From contig CAWGTU010000003.1 in the NCBI GenBank assembly GCA_963825635.1, forward strand, positions 496,001 to 560,000: DNA of 64,000 bases. Reading direction: 5' to 3'. Source of the stretch: JAOUEA01 sp963825635 (GTDB taxonomy: Bacteria; Actinomycetota; UBA4738; HRBIN12). The notes beneath the pieces were generated by a model that had not been told where the DNA came from, did not search any database, and was given only the letters and a program-made list of their open reading frames with translations. Shown here piece after piece: positions 50,140 through 59,400 of this stretch. A program made the position numbers and the translations under genes. The first letter of the stretch is position 1. Every line of letters starts with the position of its first letter.

Positions 50140-51468
50140 ATGGCGCTCACCGCGGAAGCCGACTACGTCCTACGCACGATCGAGGAACGGGGCATCAGGT
50201 TCGTGCGCCTGTGGTTCACCGACGTGCTCGGGTTCCTGAAGTCGTTCACGATCACGTCGCAGGAGCTCGAGGGCGCGTTCGCCGAGGGCATGGGCTTCGA
50301 CGGCTCCTCGATCGAGGGGTTCAGCCGCATCCAGGAATCCGACATGATCGCGTTCCCCGACCCGGCCACGTTCCAGATCATCCCCTGGACGACGGAGGCT
50401 CCCGTCGCCCGCATGTTCTGCGACGTCTGGACCCCCGACGGCGTGCCATTCGATGGCGATCCACGCGGAGTGCTGAAGCGACAGCTTCAGCGCGCGGCCG
50501 ACCTGGGCTTCACGTTCTACGTCGGTCCCGAGCTCGAGTACTTCTACTTCCGTTCGGTCGAGGACCCTTCCTTCCTCGATCAGGGTGGCTACTTCGACGA
50601 AACGCCCCTGGACGTCGCCACCGACTACCGCAAGCGCACCGTGCAGTACCTCGAGGCGATGGGCATCCCGGTCGAGTACGTGCACCACGAGGTGGCGCCG
50701 AGCCAGCACGAGATCGACCTGCGGTACGCGGACGCGCTCTCGATGGCCGACAACGTGATGGCCTACCGCCTCACCGTGAAGGAGGTGGCCCAGGAGTTCG
50801 GGATCTACGCGACGTTCATGCCCAAACCGGTCGCGGGCGTGAACGGCTCGGGCATGCACACCCACCAGTCGTTGTTCGAGGGCGATCGCAACGCGTTCTT
50901 CGACGCGACCGACGAGTACCACCTCTCGAAGACGGCCAAGCACTACATCGCAGGGCTGCTGCACCACGGTCCGGAGATCACCTTGCTCACGAACCAGTGG
51001 GTGAACTCGTACAAGCGACTCGTGCCCGGCTACGAGGCGCCCGTGTACGTCTGCTGGGCGCGGCGCAACCGCAGCGCCCTCGTGCGCGTTCCCCAGTACA
51101 AGCCCGGCAAGGAAGAGGCGACGCGCATCGAGTACCGCTCCCCCGACCCGGCCTGCAACCCCTACCTGGCGTTCGCGGCGATGCTCGCGGCGGGCCTCGA
51201 GGGGATCGAGCACGAGTACGAGCTGCCGCCGGAGGCGAGCAACAACATCTACGAGATGAGCGACGACGAGCGCACGACGGCCGGCATCCGGTCGCTCCCC
51301 GAGGACCTCGTCGAGGCGATCCACCTCGCCGAGCAGAGCGATGTGCTGCGCGAGGCCCTCGGCGAGCACGTGCACGAGTTCCTGATGCGCACCAAGCGCG
51401 AGGAATGGGACGCGTTCAAGGCCTACGTGAGCCCGTTCGAGCTCGAGCGCTACCTGCCCGTCCTCTGA
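50140..51468 (+). CDS. glnA2: Glutamine synthetase type I, second copy (GlnA2-like)
   Basis: A 442-residue glutamine synthetase, shorter than the first and of the GSI-alpha-like length. Motifs are intact: GFDGSSIEGFSRIQESDM, VGPELEYFYF, NGSGMHTHQSLF, RLVPGYEAPVYV and RNRSALVRVP. A Tyr is present in the adenylylation-loop position (NNIYEMSDDE). In other actinomycetes GlnA2-like proteins range from true glutamine synthetases to gamma-glutamylpolyamine synthetases, so the ammonia role is likely but not proven. The start is leaderless. Proximity to glnE and the GlnR-type half-sites support a nitrogen role. Confidence 0.92.
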   Translation: MALTAEADYVLRTIEERGIRFVRLWFTDVLGFLKSFTITSQELEGAFAEGMGFDGSSIEGFSRIQESDMIAFPDPATFQIIPWTTEAPVARMFCDVWTPDGVPFDGDPRGVLKRQLQRAADLGFTFYVGPELEYFYFRSVEDPSFLDQGGYFDETPLDVATDYRKRTVQYLEAMGIPVEYVHHEVAPSQHEIDLRYADALSMADNVMAYRLTVKEVAQEFGIYATFMPKPVAGVNGSGMHTHQSLFEGDRNAFFDATDEYHLSKTAKHYIAGLLHHGPEITLLTNQWVNSYKRLVPGYEAPVYVCWARRNRSALVRVPQYKPGKEEATRIEYRSPDPACNPYLAFAAMLAAGLEGIEHEYELPPEASNNIYEMSDDERTTAGIRSLPEDLVEAIHLAEQSDVLREALGEHVHEFLMRTKREEWDAFKAYVSPFELERYLPVL

Positions 51469-51601
51469 GTCGATCCTTGACGTCGATCCTCGGGGTACCT
51501 GGCAGGGGCCACAGCGGGTGGGCACCGTTCGGTTGCGCCGTGGCGCCGCGAGGTGCCAGACTCGCCGCGCTCCTGAGAGGGAACCGACGGAAGGGGGCGG
51601 A
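51469..51601 (+). other. Spacer between glnA2 and the sensory locus
   Basis: 133 bp without a gene. TGGCGCC-GCGA-GGTGCCA (51541-51558) forms a 7-bp stem with one G-T pair. No convincing -10/-35 pair was found, so it is unclear whether the locus has its own promoter here. Confidence 0.5.
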
Positions 51602-52663
51602 TTGACTGGGACGGGCCGCATCCTGGTCGTCGACGACGACCCGTTGAACCGGAGGCTCCTCGCGAAGAGCCTCGAGCGGGAAGGACACGACGTGCACCTC
51701 GCGGACGGCGGGCGCGGATGTCTCGACGTCCTCGCGACGACACCCGTCGACGTCGTGCTCCTCGACATCCTGATGCCTGACCCCGACGGGTTCGAGGTCC
51801 TGCGCCTGATCAAGGACGACCCGGCGCTCCGGCACATCCCGGTCGTGATGATCTCGGGGCTCGAGGACATCGAGAGCGTCGTGCGATGCATCGAGATGGG
51901 GGCCGAGGACTTCCTGCCGAAGCCTTTCGACCCGGTGATCCTACGGGCCCGGGTGAACGCGGGCCTCGACAGGATGCGCCTGTTCGAGCTGGAGCGCGAC
52001 CGGGTACGCGACGTGTTCGCGCGGTTCCTGCCCGAGTCGGTGGTCGACGAGGTCCTGACGCGGAGCGGTGGCGAGCTGCGCCTGGGTGCGGAGCGGATAG
52101 TGGGCACGGTGATGTTCACCGACCTGCGGAGCTTCACGACCTTCGCGGAGCGAGCCGACGCCGACCAGGTGATCGAGGTCCTGAACCGCTACCTGGCCGA
52201 CATGGGCGGCGCCGTCCTCGACCACGGCGGGACCCTCGTCGACTACATGGGCGACGGGATCATGGCCGCCTTCGGCGCTCCGATCCCTACCGACGACCAC
52301 GCTGACCGCGCGATGGCCTCCGCCCGCGAGATCCTCCGCGTCCGGCTCCCCGCGTTCAACCGGTGGCTCGTCGACACGGGGATCTGCGGTGGATTCAGGA
52401 TGGGGGTCGGAATCAACACCGGCCCTGTGATGTCCGGGAACGTCGGATCCGAGCGCCGCCTCGAGTACACGGTGGTCGGCGACACGGTCAACACCGCCTC
52501 GCGGATCGAGAGCCTCACGAAGGAGGTGCCGTTCCCGGTCCTCGTTTCGGACGAGTCGCGGGCCGCGATGCGCTCGACCCCCGACGACCTCGTCTACGTG
52601 GACGAGTTCGAGATCCGCGGCAAGCAGACCCGGAGCAAGCTCTGGGGATTGGCCGCCGGCTGA
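51602..52663 (+). CDS. Response regulator with class III nucleotide cyclase output
   Basis: A 353-residue protein. The receiver (1-125) is canonical: ILVVDDDPLNRRLL acidic pocket, phospho-acceptor Asp55 in VVLLDILMPDPDG, and LPKPFDP for the Lys. After a linker helix (FARFLPESVVDEVL) comes a class III cyclase domain (about 165-345) with TVMFTDLRSFTTF and YMGDGIMAAFG (metal Asps) and YTVVGDTVNTASRIESL. Phosphorylation should control cyclic AMP or GMP production. The TTG start at 51602 is supported by GGAAGGGGGCGG just upstream. First gene of the sensory locus; its likely phosphodonor is the HPt domain encoded at 56485-60147. Confidence 0.9.
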   Translation: MTGTGRILVVDDDPLNRRLLAKSLEREGHDVHLADGGRGCLDVLATTPVDVVLLDILMPDPDGFEVLRLIKDDPALRHIPVVMISGLEDIESVVRCIEMGAEDFLPKPFDPVILRARVNAGLDRMRLFELERDRVRDVFARFLPESVVDEVLTRSGGELRLGAERIVGTVMFTDLRSFTTFAERADADQVIEVLNRYLADMGGAVLDHGGTLVDYMGDGIMAAFGAPIPTDDHADRAMASAREILRVRLPAFNRWLVDTGICGGFRMGVGINTGPVMSGNVGSERRLEYTVVGDTVNTASRIESLTKEVPFPVLVSDESRAAMRSTPDDLVYVDEFEIRGKQTRSKLWGLAAG

Positions 52664-52695
52664 TGGCCGGCACGGAACGAAGGAGCCCGTGGGGA

Positions 52696-53655
52696 ATGAG
52701 GACGCACCACATCCGGACCGCGCTGGCCGTGGCGACGCTGCTCGTCCTCGTGGCCGCCTGCTCGTCGGGGGAGGTGACGACGACCCCTCCGTCCTCGTCG
52801 GAGGGCGACCCGAACGCTGACAAGCTCGCGCAGGTCCTCGGCCGCGGAAGCCTCGTCCTCTCGACCGACCTGGCCTACCCCCCGCAGTCGTACGCGGTCG
52901 AAGGAGCGTCCCGCCTCGAGCCCACGGTGTGCACACCCGGCCAGCTCACCGCGAGCGAGGTGGATGGCTACGACGTACAGACGGGGATCACCGTCGCCGA
53001 GGCTCTCGGCGTCGAACCGTGCTTCGTGACGCCGGCGTGGACGGAGATCACCGCGGGCAACTGGGGCGATCGGTGGGACGTCTCGTGGGGGTCGGGCGCG
53101 ATCAATGCCGACCGGATGGAGCGCCTCTACATGACCCAGCCGTACTACAGCGACGAGCAGGTCTTCTACGTGCGCGACGACTCCCCAATCACGGACTCGA
53201 GGGATCTCTCCGGGATGAAGGTCGGCGCGTGCGCCGCGTGCACGCACCAGCTCTACCTCGAGGGCACGCTCGAGGTGCCGGGCGTGGACATCGAGTTCTT
53301 CCTGGACGACCCGGAGATCGTCCTGTTCGACGTCGAACGCCCCGGTCTGAAGGCGGTCGCTCAAGGGAAGATCGACGCATTCATCTGCGCCAACCCGGTG
53401 GGAGAGCAAGCGATCGATGAGGGGCTCCCCCTCCGACCCCTGGAGCCGATCCCCTTCGATCTGTACGCCACGGGGTTCATCGACAGGAGCTCCAACCTCG
53501 ATCAGCGAGCGTTCGTCGAGCGGATCAACGAGGCCATACGGCAGGCGCACGCCGACGGCACGCTCGCCGCGCTCTCCGAAGAGTTCTTCGGGACCGACTA
53601 CGCGAGCAAGGCCGCCGCGTTCGATCTCGACGCGATCGGGCAGGAGGTGGAGTGA
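52696..53655 (+). CDS. Solute-binding lipoprotein 1 of the sensory locus
   Basis: A 319-residue lipoprotein: signal peptide with lipobox LVLVAAC (Cys about 21) and a family-3 solute-binding fold. The mature start GDPNADKLAQVLGRGSLVLS and WDVSWGSGAINADRM...TQPYY match SBP_bac_3. Conserved cysteines: TVC, GVEPCFV, VGACAACTH and FICANP. The four paralogs share them almost completely. Start ATG 52696 follows AAGGAG by 11 bases. No ABC permease or ATPase gene is near. It lies 32 bases after the cyclase regulator and 1 base before the next copy. A sensory rather than transport role is inference. Confidence 0.87.
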   Translation: MRTHHIRTALAVATLLVLVAACSSGEVTTTPPSSSEGDPNADKLAQVLGRGSLVLSTDLAYPPQSYAVEGASRLEPTVCTPGQLTASEVDGYDVQTGITVAEALGVEPCFVTPAWTEITAGNWGDRWDVSWGSGAINADRMERLYMTQPYYSDEQVFYVRDDSPITDSRDLSGMKVGACAACTHQLYLEGTLEVPGVDIEFFLDDPEIVLFDVERPGLKAVAQGKIDAFICANPVGEQAIDEGLPLRPLEPIPFDLYATGFIDRSSNLDQRAFVERINEAIRQAHADGTLAALSEEFFGTDYASKAAAFDLDAIGQEVE

Positions 53656-53656
53656 C

Positions 53657-54607
53657 GTGCCGACCCGAACGCTCGGCGTCGCCGTCGTGTTGCTGCTCGC
53701 CACCGTCGCGTGCTCGTCGAGCGACGCAACGACCGAGACCGCGGCGACGCAGGCCGGCGATCCGAACGGCGACAAGCTCGCGCAGATCCTCGACCGCGGC
53801 ACGCTCCTGCTGTCGACCGACCCCGCATATCCACCACAGTCGTATGCGGTCGAGGGCGCCGAGCGGGCGACGGACACGAAGTGCACGCCGGACCAGCTGA
53901 CGGCCGACGAGATCACCGGCTACGACGCCGAGACCGGGAAGCTCGTGGCCGAGGCGCTCGGCGTCGAGGCGTGCTTCGTCGTGCCGACCTGGACCGAGAT
54001 CACCGGAGGCAGCTGGGGGGATCGCTGGGACATCGCGTACGGCTCGGGCTCGATCAACGAGGACCGGATGGAGCGCCTGTGGATGACCCAGCCGTACTAC
54101 GCGGTGCCCAACTCGTACTTCGTGGCCGAGGACTCGGTCTACCAGACCCCGAGCGACCTCGACGGGGAACGGGTCGGCGCCTGCGCCAGCTGCTCCCACG
54201 AGTTCTACCTCCGAGCCGATCTCGTGATCCCCGGTGTCGAGATCGTCCAGACCATCCAGGATCCGCAGGTCGTGACATTCAACACCGAGAGCGCCGGGCT
54301 GGTGAAGGTCGCCGCCGGCAAGCTCGACGCGTTCCTGGCCGCGGACCCCGTCGGCAACGCGCAGATCGATGGTGGTCTCGCGCTTCGGAAGCTCGACGAG
54401 ATCGCGTTCACCTACTACCCGTCCGGGTTCCTGGACAAGGGCTCGGCCCTCGACCAGGCTGCGTTCTTCGACCAGGTGAACGACATCATCCAGACGGCGC
54501 AGGCCGAGGGCACGCTGCTGGCGCTCTCCAAGGAGTTCTTCGGGGCCGACTACGTCGCCGCCGCTGCCGCCTACGACGTGGACGCCCTCGAGCAGGAGGT
54601 CACATGA
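53657..54607 (+). CDS. Solute-binding lipoprotein 2 of the sensory locus
   Basis: A 316-residue paralog of lipoprotein 1 with lipobox LLLATVAC, GDPNGDKLAQILDRGTLLLS, GSWGDRWDIAYGSGSINEDR and VGACASCSHEFYL. The fifth conserved Cys is missing here (FLAADP), while the other four are kept. GTG 53657 overlaps a GGAGG site in the end of gene 1, one base after its stop. The ligand pocket differs around PNSYFVAEDSVY, suggesting a different ligand from the others. Its stop overlaps the start of gene 3 by 4 bases (ATGA). Confidence 0.87.
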   Translation: MPTRTLGVAVVLLLATVACSSSDATTETAATQAGDPNGDKLAQILDRGTLLLSTDPAYPPQSYAVEGAERATDTKCTPDQLTADEITGYDAETGKLVAEALGVEACFVVPTWTEITGGSWGDRWDIAYGSGSINEDRMERLWMTQPYYAVPNSYFVAEDSVYQTPSDLDGERVGACASCSHEFYLRADLVIPGVEIVQTIQDPQVVTFNTESAGLVKVAAGKLDAFLAADPVGNAQIDGGLALRKLDEIAFTYYPSGFLDKGSALDQAAFFDQVNDIIQTAQAEGTLLALSKEFFGADYVAAAAAYDVDALEQEVT

Positions 54608-55560
54608 GGGAGCCACGGAGGATCGCGCTCGCCGCCGCGCTGCTGCTGATCGCGGTCGGATGCTCCTCGAGCGAGGAGACGACCTCGACCTCCGCGGCAT
54701 CGCCCGCCGGCGACCCGAACACCGACAAGCTCGCGCAGGTCCTGGCGAGGGACACCCTCGTGCTGTTCACCGATCCCGGGTACGCGCCCCAGTCCTACGC
54801 GGTCGAGGGAGCGGAACGCGCCGCGAACACGAAGTGCGCACCCAACGAACTCACGGCTCCGGAGATCACCGGCTACGACGCCGAGACCGGCAAGCTCGTG
54901 GCCGAAGCGCTCGGCGTTGAGCCGTGCTTCGTCACGCCGACGTGGACGGAGGTCACCGCCGGCAACTGGGGCGACCGTTGGGACCTCGCCTACGGGTCGG
55001 GCGCGATCGCGGCGGACCGGATGGAGGTCCTCTACATGACGCAGCCCTACTACTCCACACCGGCGAACTTCTTCGTCCCCACGAACTCGGACGCGATGGA
55101 TCCGAGTGACCTGTCGGGCAAGGAGGTCGGCGCCTGCGCCGGCTGCACGATGGAGGACTATCTCCGCGGGACGCTGGACCTGCCCGGCCCGCCGATCGAG
55201 TTCGTCGTGGAGGATCCGACGATCGTGACGTTCGACACCGAGGTGCCCGGGCTGAAGGCCACGGCTCGAGGTGAGATCGACGCCTTCCTCTGTTCCGAGC
55301 CGGTGGGCGCTGAGCTCATCTCCGACGGGGCGTCGCTGCGGATGCTGGAGACACCCGCGTACGCCTCATACAAGACGGGCTACGTCGACAGGAACTCGAG
55401 ACTCGAGGTCGGGCCAATCATCGAACGCGTGAACGAGATCGTCGATGGACTGCACGGGAGCGGCATCCTGGCAACCCTCTCGGTGGAGTTCTTCGGGAAC
55501 GACTACGCGACCGCCGCGGCCGAGTTCGACCTCACATCGATCGGGCAGACGGTGGAGTGA
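54604..55560 (+). CDS. Solute-binding lipoprotein 3 of the sensory locus
   Basis: A 318-residue paralog with lipobox LLLIAVGC, GDPNTDKLAQVLARDTLVLF, GNWGDRWDLAYGSGAIAADR and VGACAGCTMEDYL. The His/Thr-His after the CxxC in copies 1, 2 and 4 is Thr-Met here. FLCSEP keeps the fifth Cys. It begins inside the end of gene 2 (ATGA) and ends one base before gene 4. The presence of PTNSDAMDPSDLSG in place of the usual segment again indicates a distinct binding site. Ligand unknown. Confidence 0.87.
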   Translation: MREPRRIALAAALLLIAVGCSSSEETTSTSAASPAGDPNTDKLAQVLARDTLVLFTDPGYAPQSYAVEGAERAANTKCAPNELTAPEITGYDAETGKLVAEALGVEPCFVTPTWTEVTAGNWGDRWDLAYGSGAIAADRMEVLYMTQPYYSTPANFFVPTNSDAMDPSDLSGKEVGACAGCTMEDYLRGTLDLPGPPIEFVVEDPTIVTFDTEVPGLKATARGEIDAFLCSEPVGAELISDGASLRMLETPAYASYKTGYVDRNSRLEVGPIIERVNEIVDGLHGSGILATLSVEFFGNDYATAAAEFDLTSIGQTVE

Positions 55561-55561
55561 C

Positions 55562-56485
55562 ATGAAGGCTCGGTCCTTCGCGCTCGTGGTGGTCCTGACC
55601 TTCACCGCGGCGTGCTCAGGCTCGGACGACCCCGCTGGGGACCCGGAGCTGGACAAGCTCGCGCAGATCCTCGACCGGGGGACGCTGGTGCTATCGACGG
55701 ACCTGGATTACGCGCCGCAGTCGTTCCAGGTCGAAGGCGCCGAGCGAGCGGCCGACACGAGCTGCGAAGCCGATCAGCTGACCGGGCCGGAGGTGTCCGG
55801 GTTCGACGCCGAGACCGGGAAGGCGGTGGCCGAGGCGCTCGGGGTGGAGCCATGCTTCGTGGCCCCGCAGTGGGTCGAGATCACCGGTGGGAGCTGGGGA
55901 GAACGATGGGATCTCGCGTACGGCTCCGGCGCGATCGACGACGAGCGGAACGAGGTTCTCTACGTCACCCAGCCGTACTACCTCCTTCCCGCCTACGCGT
56001 TCGTACTCGAGGATTCCCCCGTGGAGACCGCAGCGGATCTGTCGGGGTCGCGCGTCGGCGCATGCGCGAGCTGCACCCACGAGAGCTACCTGAAGGGCAC
56101 GCTCGTGCTGCCCGGCTACGACGGCGAGCAGCTGATCACCGACGCGGAGATCGTCGCGTACACGGTCGAGGGCCCCGGACTCCAGGACACGGCCCGTGGC
56201 GAGATCGACGCCTTCATCTGCTCGGAGCAGGTGGGGCGGCGAGCGATCGACGACGGGCTCGCCCTCCGCAAGATGGAGCCGGTCCTGTTCGACGAGTACG
56301 CGACGGGGTGGGTCGACAGGAGCTCCGAGCTCGACGTCCGGTCGTTCGTCGCCGAGGTCAACCGGATCATGCGAGGGCTCCACGCCGACGGCACGCTCCG
56401 TGAGCTGTCGATCGGATTCTTCGGCCAGGACTACGCGACCCCGATGGCGTCCTTCGACATCTCCACGGTGGAGCAGGGCCTCTGA
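55562..56485 (+). CDS. Solute-binding lipoprotein 4 of the sensory locus
   Basis: A 307-residue paralog with lipobox VLTFTAAC, GDPELDKLAQILDRGTLVLS, GSWGERWDLAYGSGAIDDER, VGACASCTHESYL and FICSEQ. It has the shortest linker after the lipid Cys. The stop TGA shares its last base with the ATG of the hybrid kinase, so the last binding protein and the kinase are translationally linked. This coupling is the best single hint that the lipoproteins and kinase work together. Confidence 0.87.
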   Translation: MKARSFALVVVLTFTAACSGSDDPAGDPELDKLAQILDRGTLVLSTDLDYAPQSFQVEGAERAADTSCEADQLTGPEVSGFDAETGKAVAEALGVEPCFVAPQWVEITGGSWGERWDLAYGSGAIDDERNEVLYVTQPYYLLPAYAFVLEDSPVETAADLSGSRVGACASCTHESYLKGTLVLPGYDGEQLITDAEIVAYTVEGPGLQDTARGEIDAFICSEQVGRRAIDDGLALRKMEPVLFDEYATGWVDRSSELDVRSFVAEVNRIMRGLHADGTLRELSIGFFGQDYATPMASFDISTVEQGL

Positions 56486-59400
56486 TGGCCGAGCGCCGGG
56501 GCCGCCGCAGCCTGATGGCCCGGCTCGTGCTGTCGTTCCTGGTCCTGTCGGTGCTGATGGTCGCGGTGGTAGGCGTCGTCACGTACCAGCGGGCGAGGAG
56601 CTCGATCGAGACGACGGTGTTCGACCGGTTGGACGGGGCGAGCGATCTGAAAGCCGACTCGCTCGACCGGTGGATCGACGAACAGCGCCGCAACGTCGTG
56701 TTCATGGCCGGGCTGCTGGGCGGCTACGAGACCGGGGACACGGTCGGCGACCTGAACGCCGAGGTGGAACGGGTGGTCGAAGGGGTGGGGGGCCCCGAGG
56801 GACAGGCGGCCCACGACGCCGTCGAGAGCGTGCTCGCCTACGCGATCTCGAAGACCGCCGACGCGCAGGAGCTGCTGGTGCTCGACCTCGAGGGGACGAT
56901 CGTGGAGTCGACCGTCGACGAGCACGAAGAGCTCTCCCAGGCCGACGCGCCGTACTTCACCCAAGGGAGCTCGAACACCTACGTCCAGCCGGTCTCGACG
57001 ACCGACCTGTCCGATTCGTCGGTGATCACGATCGCGACGCCGCTGTTCGACCGCGGCGGACAGCGGATCGCGGTCGTCGCGGCGGTCCTCAACCTCGAGC
57101 GCCTCGACCGCATCGTGCTGCAGCAGACGGGCCTCGGGGAGACCGGTGAGACCTACCTGGTCGGGACCGACGGACGGTTCGTGCACGCCCGGCTGCTGGG
57201 CGAGTACCCGGACCCGGTGACGTCACAGGGGATCGAGGCAGCGCTGGCGCAGCAGGACGGCCAGGGCATGTACGACAATTACGACGGCGAGCCCGTGATC
57301 GGCACGTACCACTGGCTGCCCGAGGTGGGGAGCGCCTTGCTCGCTGAGCAGAGCCAGGAGGAGGCGTTCGAGCCGGCACGGCAGCTCGCGATCACGATCG
57401 GGCTGATCGGCCTCGTCGTCGTGGCTCTGCTGGGCGCCGGCACCTACGTGCTCTCCCGCCGGATCGCGAAGCCGATCCTCGCGATCACCGACACCGCCGC
57501 GGCCGTGACGGCCGGCGACCTCACGCGCGAAGCGCCTGTGATGACCGACGACGAGGTGGGCGAGCTGGCCGAGTCGTTCAACACGATGACCTCGCAGCTC
57601 CGCGAGACCCTCGAGGGGCTGGAGCAGAGGGTCCAGGAGCGGACCAAGGAGCTCGCCGTGCAGAACGCCGAGCTCGAGGCCCTGCACGAAACCACGCTCG
57701 GGGTCATGGACCGCTTGAACCTCGACGAGCTCCTCACGACCCTGCTGGAGCGGGCGGGTCAGATCGCGGGGACGGAGCACGGCTACATCTACCTGGAGAC
57801 CGACGACGGGACCGAGATCGAGAACCGCGTGTCGGTCGGGCTCCTCACGGAGGATCGGGGGCGCCGGATCGCCCGTGGCGACGGCGTGGCCGGCCGGGTG
57901 TGGGACACCGGGGAGCCGCTGGTCGTCGACGACTACGACGGATGGGGGGGGCGTTCGACGACCTTTCCCACGGGCCAGATCCGCGCACTCGCGGGGGTGG
58001 CGCTCCGCTCCGGAGGCCGCGTCGTCGGCGTGCTGGGGATCGCCCGCGAGGCGTCTTCCGATCGCGCGTTCGACGACGCGGAGGTCGAGCTGCTGCAGCG
58101 CTTCGCCCAGCTGGGCTCGATCGCGCTGGACAACGCTACGTTGTACACGTCGGCGCAGGACGCGAAGGCCGAGGCGGACGCCGCGAACGAGGCCAAGAGC
58201 GTGTTCCTCGCCACGATGAGCCACGAGATCCGCACCCCGATGAACGCGATCATCGGGATGAGCGGGCTGCTACGCGAGACGCACCTGGACGACGAGCAGC
58301 AGGAGTACGCCTCCACGATCGCGAACAGCGGCGAGGCGTTGCTGTCGATCATCAACGACATCCTCGACTTCTCGAAGATCGAGGCCGGTCGGATGGACCT
58401 GGAGTCCGCACCGTTCGACCTGCGCGAATGCGTCGAGTCCGTGGTCGAGCTGATCGGCCCGGTCGCGTCCCGCAAGGGCCTGGAGGTGGCGTCCGAGCTG
58501 GTCCCGGGAACCCCCGAGTGGGCGATCGGCGACGCGAGCCGGCTGCGGCAGATCTTCCTGAACCTGCTGAACAACGCGGTGAAGTTCACGGAGGCCGGCG
58601 AGGTCGTTGTGAGCGTCGAGGCCGACGCGCCCGACGGCGGTCGCCGGACCTACCACGCGACCGTGCGCGACACGGGGCTCGGGATCCGCCCGGACCGGAT
58701 GGACCGGCTCTTCAGGTCGTTCAGCCAAGCCGATGTCTCTACGAGCCGCAGGTACGGGGGCACCGGGCTCGGGCTCGCAATCAGCCGGCGCCTCGCCGAG
58801 CTGATGGGCGGAACGATGTGGGCGGAGAGCCCCGGCGTCCCCGGTGAGGGGAGCACGTTCCACCTGACGTTCGTCGCCGGCGAGACCGAGCAGCGGCCGA
58901 GGTCGGTCGACGACGAGGGGCTGCTCGAGGGCAAGCGGCTGCTGGTCGTCGACGACAACGCGACGAACCGTCGGATCCTCGCAGCCCAGGCCGGGCAGTG
59001 GGGCACGGCGACGACCGTCGCGGCCTCGGCCGGCGAGGCGTTGGAGCAACTGGAGCGGCGCGCGTTCGACCTCGTGGTCTCGGACATGCTGATGCCTGAG
59101 ATGGACGGCCTCGACCTCGGCCTGCGCATCGAGGAACGCTGGCCACAGATCCCCTTCGTGCTGGCGTCGTCGCTCCCTCGCCGCGAGGTCCTCGAGGACG
59201 GCCGTCTCGCGTCGACCGGCGCCGTGGCCGTGATCGCGAAGCCCGTGAAGACCTCGGCGCTGCTGGACGCGCTTGTGACCGCCCTCGGGGGTCGCGGTGC
59301 TCCCCAGCACGCCGCGGAAGGAGGCACGGCCATGGACCCAGAGATGGGCCGGACCCACCCGCTCCGCATCCTCGTCGCCGAGGACAACGTCGTCAATCAG

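Noticed and set aside
52696..56485. Heme c binding in the four lipoproteins
   Set aside because: The motif is C-x-x-C-x-H or C-x-x-C-x-M, not C-x-x-C-H.
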